Shown here: positions 60,168 to 64,000 of the stretch, in pieces
Numbering within the stretch: position 1 is the first letter of the stretch
Layout: the number at the start of each line of letters is the position of its first letter
NCBI GenBank assembly: GCA_024803745.1
Contig: JANJXV010000013.1
Span: 34,173,501-34,237,500 of the forward strand
Direction of reading: 5' to 3'
From: Megascapheus bottae
Taxonomy: Eukaryota; Chordata; Mammalia; Rodentia; Geomyidae
DNA: 64,000 nucleotides
The notes under the pieces: model-generated
What the model was told of the DNA's origin: nothing
The model's input: the letters and a program-made list of their open reading frames with translations, nothing else
Database searches by the model: none
Program-made: the position numbers and the translations under genes

Positions 60168-60844
60168 CTACTACCTTATAAAATTAATTTGAATTTTTAA
60201 AGTTCTAAATATATCCTCATTCATAAGATATAAAGTATATGCTTATTCATTCCACCTTAATATTTATTAGCCAGCTTTCCTGTCTTTGGAATCAGATGTG
60301 GGAGTTTGAAGTCGCACAAGAGCAGGCTTTGAGATTGATCATTGGTCAAAACTAATACATACAAATACATACATGCAAATGGTCTTTAATTGCATCTGAA
60401 ATCTTTAAGTAAAAATCTTTATGCTCAAGTAGAAAAAGTTGTAGCTGTAGGCAATAAGGATTTGGAGAGTAACTGGATCCAGTGGATACCAGTTCCGCTT
60501 CAAAATCTGAAATCACAACAATAAATAATATGACCTGTTTCTACATGCAATAATAAGATATGCTAAGACATTTTTATTTTTTTTTATTTTTTTTTTTGCC
60601 AGTCCTGGGCTTGAGCTCAGGGCCTGAGCACTGTCCTTGAACTTTCTCAAGGCTAGAGCTCTACCACTTGAGCCTCAGCACCATTTCTGGCTTTTTTCTA
60701 TGTATGTGGTACCGAGGAATCGAACCCGGGTCTTCATGCATGCTAGGCAAGCACTTTAACCACTAGGCCAAACTCCCGGCCCAACTAAGACACTTTTAAA
60801 GATACACATCAATAAAGAATAAGTTACAATAAAGTTGAGGAGAC
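60168..60844 (+). repeat. Local duplication, segment A, copy 2 (with SINE inside)
   Basis: Direct copy of 53307-53764, interrupted by a minus-strand SINE at about 60577-60784. After the SINE the match resumes (AAGATACACATCAATAAAGA) and ends at GTTGAGGAGAC. Confidence 0.93.
60577..60784 (-). mobile_element. Dimeric tRNA-derived SINE with target-site duplication
   Basis: Full-length, little-diverged copy (complement begins GGGCCGGGAGTTTGGCCTAG and has B-box GGTTCGATTCC). The duplication is CTAAGACATTTTTA / CTAAGACACTTTTA. The duplicated segment at 53.7 kb keeps the empty site. Confidence 0.95.
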
Positions 60845-61247
60845 TGACAGAGAAAAGCATGTTTTGTTTCAATGTCTCCTGTTTATGATGGTCTAGATAC
60901 TGGCCACACAATGTGTGGTTGTTTATGCTGAATCTAGCTGACTCATTTTAAAAATGGATTTTTTAGTACAACAAAAAAAATCTGTCTATGAAATCAACAA
61001 GAAAAAGTGATCTAGGTCCATCATTTTATCAGCCATGGATCAACTGTTACAGTCCATCAGTGCATGGTGGTATTACACACCCTGAAATCTGGCTAGTCTT
61101 TCAGTATCAGATCAAACATATTTACGTCATGATCAGATAGAACTGCACCTGACTTTTAGGAAGTTTCTAAGCTCTAATTTAAGATGAAAAATAGCACTGT
61201 CCACCCAAATCTGTTTACTCCCCACTATGTACAGGATAAGAACTCAC

Positions 61248-61306
61248 GCTCATTATCTCATCATTATGTGGCTGTTGCCTCATCATATGCCTCAGCTCCA
61301 CTCTTC
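61248..61306 (-). CDS. DCDC1: Candidate upstream exon of DCDC1 (59 nt)
   Basis: This is a possible coding exon on the minus strand. The acceptor is TGATGTGATCTTAG and the donor is AGC followed by GTGAGT, close to consensus. Between them one frame is open; it needs two bases to complete the first codon, ends on a codon boundary and reads (GA)-RVELRHMMRQQPHNDEIMS. The next exon downstream (58453) begins in phase 0, so the join is compatible. The polypyrimidine tract is only moderate. I do not recognise the residues, and the assignment rests on splice signals, phase and position, so it remains tentative. Confidence 0.35.
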
Positions 61307-61959
61307 CTAAGATCACATCATAAGAACTCTCAAGGGCACTGAAAGCCCTACACCCAGAATGCATGAACTTGAAGATTTATTCTGCATGTCCTCCATCCCC
61401 AAAAAATCTTCTGGGATTTTCTACTATACTGAATCATAGCTCTAAATTCTGCTGAGGATGGGGGCAGATGTAAGGATTTAAAGTAGAGAACCCACATTCT
61501 AGCAGTTGCATACACACCCACTCATAGATACCACTGTTACTCTCCCTACAATGCACTTCTTCCCTGATTCCCTCCTCATCACATTTGTATATTGTAATAC
61601 GTTACCACAATAAAAAGTAGATATATTTTAATGAAATACTTCTTAACTGGCAAAATTATATTTATGATATAAAATAAGAGGCTTAAGATATATGCAGATT
61701 GCAGCATGCCTAAATTTAGTTATGAACCAATGCATGACTTTTTGTGGTGAAAATACTTAACACTTATTCTCAGCGGTTTTTATGTATACAGTACATCGCA
61801 CTGTACTATGTACTTTTAGTACATTGTACTAACAAGAGCTGCCATTCTGTACCATATATCTCTTGAACTTATTCCCTTATTTTATATCTTTTAGCCCATA
61901 TTTCCCTCTGACCTCACACCCAATTTTAACTCAGAGTTTCACTGAAAAAAAAAACCCAC

Positions 61960-62152
61960 TCATTTTTTTTTTTTTGGTGGAAGAACCTTGTGCTTTTTTA
62001 CTCCGCCTTACAGGCCATGCTGTAATCCTTTGCTGTTTTTCAGTTAGGTTGTCAGGTTTCCCAGCTGGGTTGTCACTCTCAGACCTTGGTCCTACTACTA
62101 CTAGCCCTGCCAGTAGCTAGGATTAGAGGTGTGAGTCACTACATCCAGCTCA
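61960..62152 (-). mobile_element. B1-type SINE variant
   Basis: Minus copy with T-run at left and head GTAGCTAGGATTAGAGGTGT at right; the middle is diverged. Confidence 0.7.
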
Positions 62153-63599
62153 TTTTTAACATTTTAATAAAGCTTTTTGAAAGGATATGGTATAGATTTT
62201 CAAATTCATATATTTAATTGGAAAAACTAAAAATAGTGAAAATTTTCATTATAAATACTGCTCAAAAACAGTTGGTTTTGTGAGTATTTTATGTGTGCTA
62301 TCTCTCCAAATCGATGGTATCAATAACAATAATACCTCTTCCCGCCCCACTCTCTCTCTCTCTTTTCCTCTCTAGGACTATTAATAAAACAAATTCCCAA
62401 AGTGGCTGATTTCTCCAGCCAAGCATACTGGAAAATATTCCTCATTTCCCACAATGCACATAGGGACAAAACAAGTATATTCGTATCCACTCTAGATTTT
62501 TAAGTACAATTTCATAGGGCAAATGCTTCCTGAAACTATGTGGATATATATTCTCTGACCTAGATAGATTTACATTTATAGAGAAATCAGAGGAGGATGT
62601 TCCTAGCTCAATACTTGTACTATCTAGCATCAAAGAACACCCATCTCCATTTTCCAATGCCTGGTCGGTGTTTGGAATTCATTTCTGCAGAAGGTCATGG
62701 AGTCAATCACTCTGACTGAGAAAGGAACTGCTCTTCACAATACAGGCAAGTAAGTGTGAGCCAAGATTGCAAGGGCAATCAAATCTCATGCTTCAAGAAA
62801 GAAAATGATCATTTGCAAGGTCAGGAAGGGATTTCCTGTTCTCCATTAACAGAAAATACTAGGCAACTTGATGGACAAATCTTGAGGGAGGGAATATTTA
62901 TCTTGACTATGAACTACAAAGTTTTAATGTCAGCCTACTCCAACAAAAAAATCAATGGAGTATAATGGACTTGCTGTATAGGCAGAAAGGTTCTCTGTGG
63001 AAAATCTGTTTCCTATGTTCCACATTATTCAAGTGATACATATTTATTACATTTCTTTTCCTATGTGCTTTGGTTATAACCTCAAGCAATCATTAAATCA
63101 ATGCTGATAATAATAAAATTTTATTTTCACTAATTTATTATTATATCAACAATTACATGCTTTAGCAATTAATTTTGATATCCCTTTAGGATTCATAAAA
63201 CTAGCAGCTTTTACAATATAAAAACATAACAGAACCCTTCTATTAATCACAACAAAAAATTATTAAAAAATAATAGGTGATTTAGAGCACTTAACCATTT
63301 AAGTAAGACTCCCTTTCCTTATACTGAATAACTAAACATAAATGCTTTGTGATTCTGCCTAAGACTAACAATATAGTTTACAATGCATGCATTTAAAGAT
63401 TTTTCATCTATGCTGAAATAATCCAATCAACACAAGACATAATTCATTTTAACACTTGTCTTTATTATGACATCATTTCCTATTAATATATCAATGAGGC
63501 ATTTATATTTTTAGAAATTACAGTATATAAGTATGACATGCATTAGCAATTTGTATTAGTCTGCAGCCATTCTATGAAGGATCATAGATATGTTTCCAA
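62153..63599. other. Unassigned sequence upstream of the first candidate exon
   Basis: No repeat recognised. A minus-strand open frame at 62442-62657 lacks splice sites of adequate quality. Confidence 0.45.
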
Positions 63600-64000
63600 G
63601 GACCAACCCAGATGCCCCTCAGTTGATGAGTGGATCAACAAGATGTGGTATTTATACCCAATGGAATTCTATGCTGCTGTCAGAAAGAAGAATATTGCCC
63701 CATTTGTAAGAAAATGGAAAGACTTAGAAAATATCATATTAAGTAAAGTAAACCAGATTCAGAGGAATATAGGCTCAATGGTTTCCCTCATTTGTCATAA
63801 TCAGTAGAATCCTTGTGATCTCCTAGCAGAGATTTACAATAGAACAAAACCTAGATACATAAGGCCATATAGCATGACTCTAAATGAAAGGACCTCCAGG
63901 ATATAGAAACAAAAGCCATATAATGAGTGATTGTTGTCCTTAATGTACTATGTTATCTCTCATCTCTTTTGCTGTCCCTTGGTTATCTCATATTGTTACA
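63600..64000 (+). mobile_element. L1 3' end, running off the window
   Basis: Plus-strand ORF2 tail (CPSVDEWINKMWYLYPMEFY, then AAVRKKNIAPFVRKWKDLE), stop near 63807, then 3' UTR sequence that matches the complement of the other L1 copies. It is 5'-truncated near 63600; its 3' end lies outside the window. Confidence 0.9.

Noticed and set aside
1..64000. CRISPR arrays, operons, phage or bacterial features
   Set aside because: Nothing of the kind is present; tandem repeats are microsatellites and all long frames trace to L1 or microsatellites.

Overview
The window is nuclear DNA from a rodent: AT-rich, intron-dominated, and dense in lineage-specific retroposons. There are no bacterial-type genes or operons. 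The most abundant SINE is dimeric and tRNA-derived (A-box/B-box head, ID-like second half). A second family fuses a 7SL/B1-like head to an ID-like tail. One copy resembles a classic rodent ID element, and there are several rodent-type L1 3' ends. From memory of published SINE structures, this mix fits the Geomyoidea (pocket mice, kangaroo rats, gophers); that placement is an inference.

The only protein-coding gene I can support is on the minus strand and runs through most of the window (transcript direction = falling coordinates). Ten exons were found by pairing splice sites with open frames and checking codon phase: 61306-61248, 58453-58369, 55282-55206, 47322-47230, 36610-36440, 34734-34674, 26358-26321 (a 38-nt microexon), 22009-21908, 19011-18848 and 15843-15718. 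All joins between neighbouring exons are phase-compatible. The product has a basic N-proximal stretch, a helical coiled-coil-like stretch, and then a doublecortin (DCX)-like domain. I identify it as DCDC1 (including the part formerly called DCDC5). Two further candidate exons near 4.0 and 3.4 kb may be the 3' end; at least one exon between 15.7 and 4.1 kb was not found.

Layout. 0-15 kb: SINEs, an LTR-like repeat with a large CT microsatellite (4.65-5.44 kb), three L1 3' fragments (one joined to a piece of 5S rRNA sequence), candidate 3' exons. 15-36.6 kb: most exons of the DCX-like domain, few repeats, several stretches that look like conserved non-coding DNA. 36.6-47.2 kb: a long intron with an old L1 (37.5-38.8 kb) and a 5'-inverted L1 (43.56-44.36 kb). 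47-53 kb: coiled-coil exon, an RPL17 processed pseudogene, GA/GGGA and CA/TG microsatellites. 53-64 kb: a rearranged local duplication (53.3-54.0 versus 59.9-60.8 kb), a second 5'-inverted L1 carrying part of ORF2 (55.48-57.70 kb), two or three upstream exons, and an L1 running off the right edge.

I see no previously undescribed molecular system. The most interesting items are structural: the L1/5S chimera, the duplication with an internal inversion, the two 5'-inverted L1s, and the dual-frame 3' exon.
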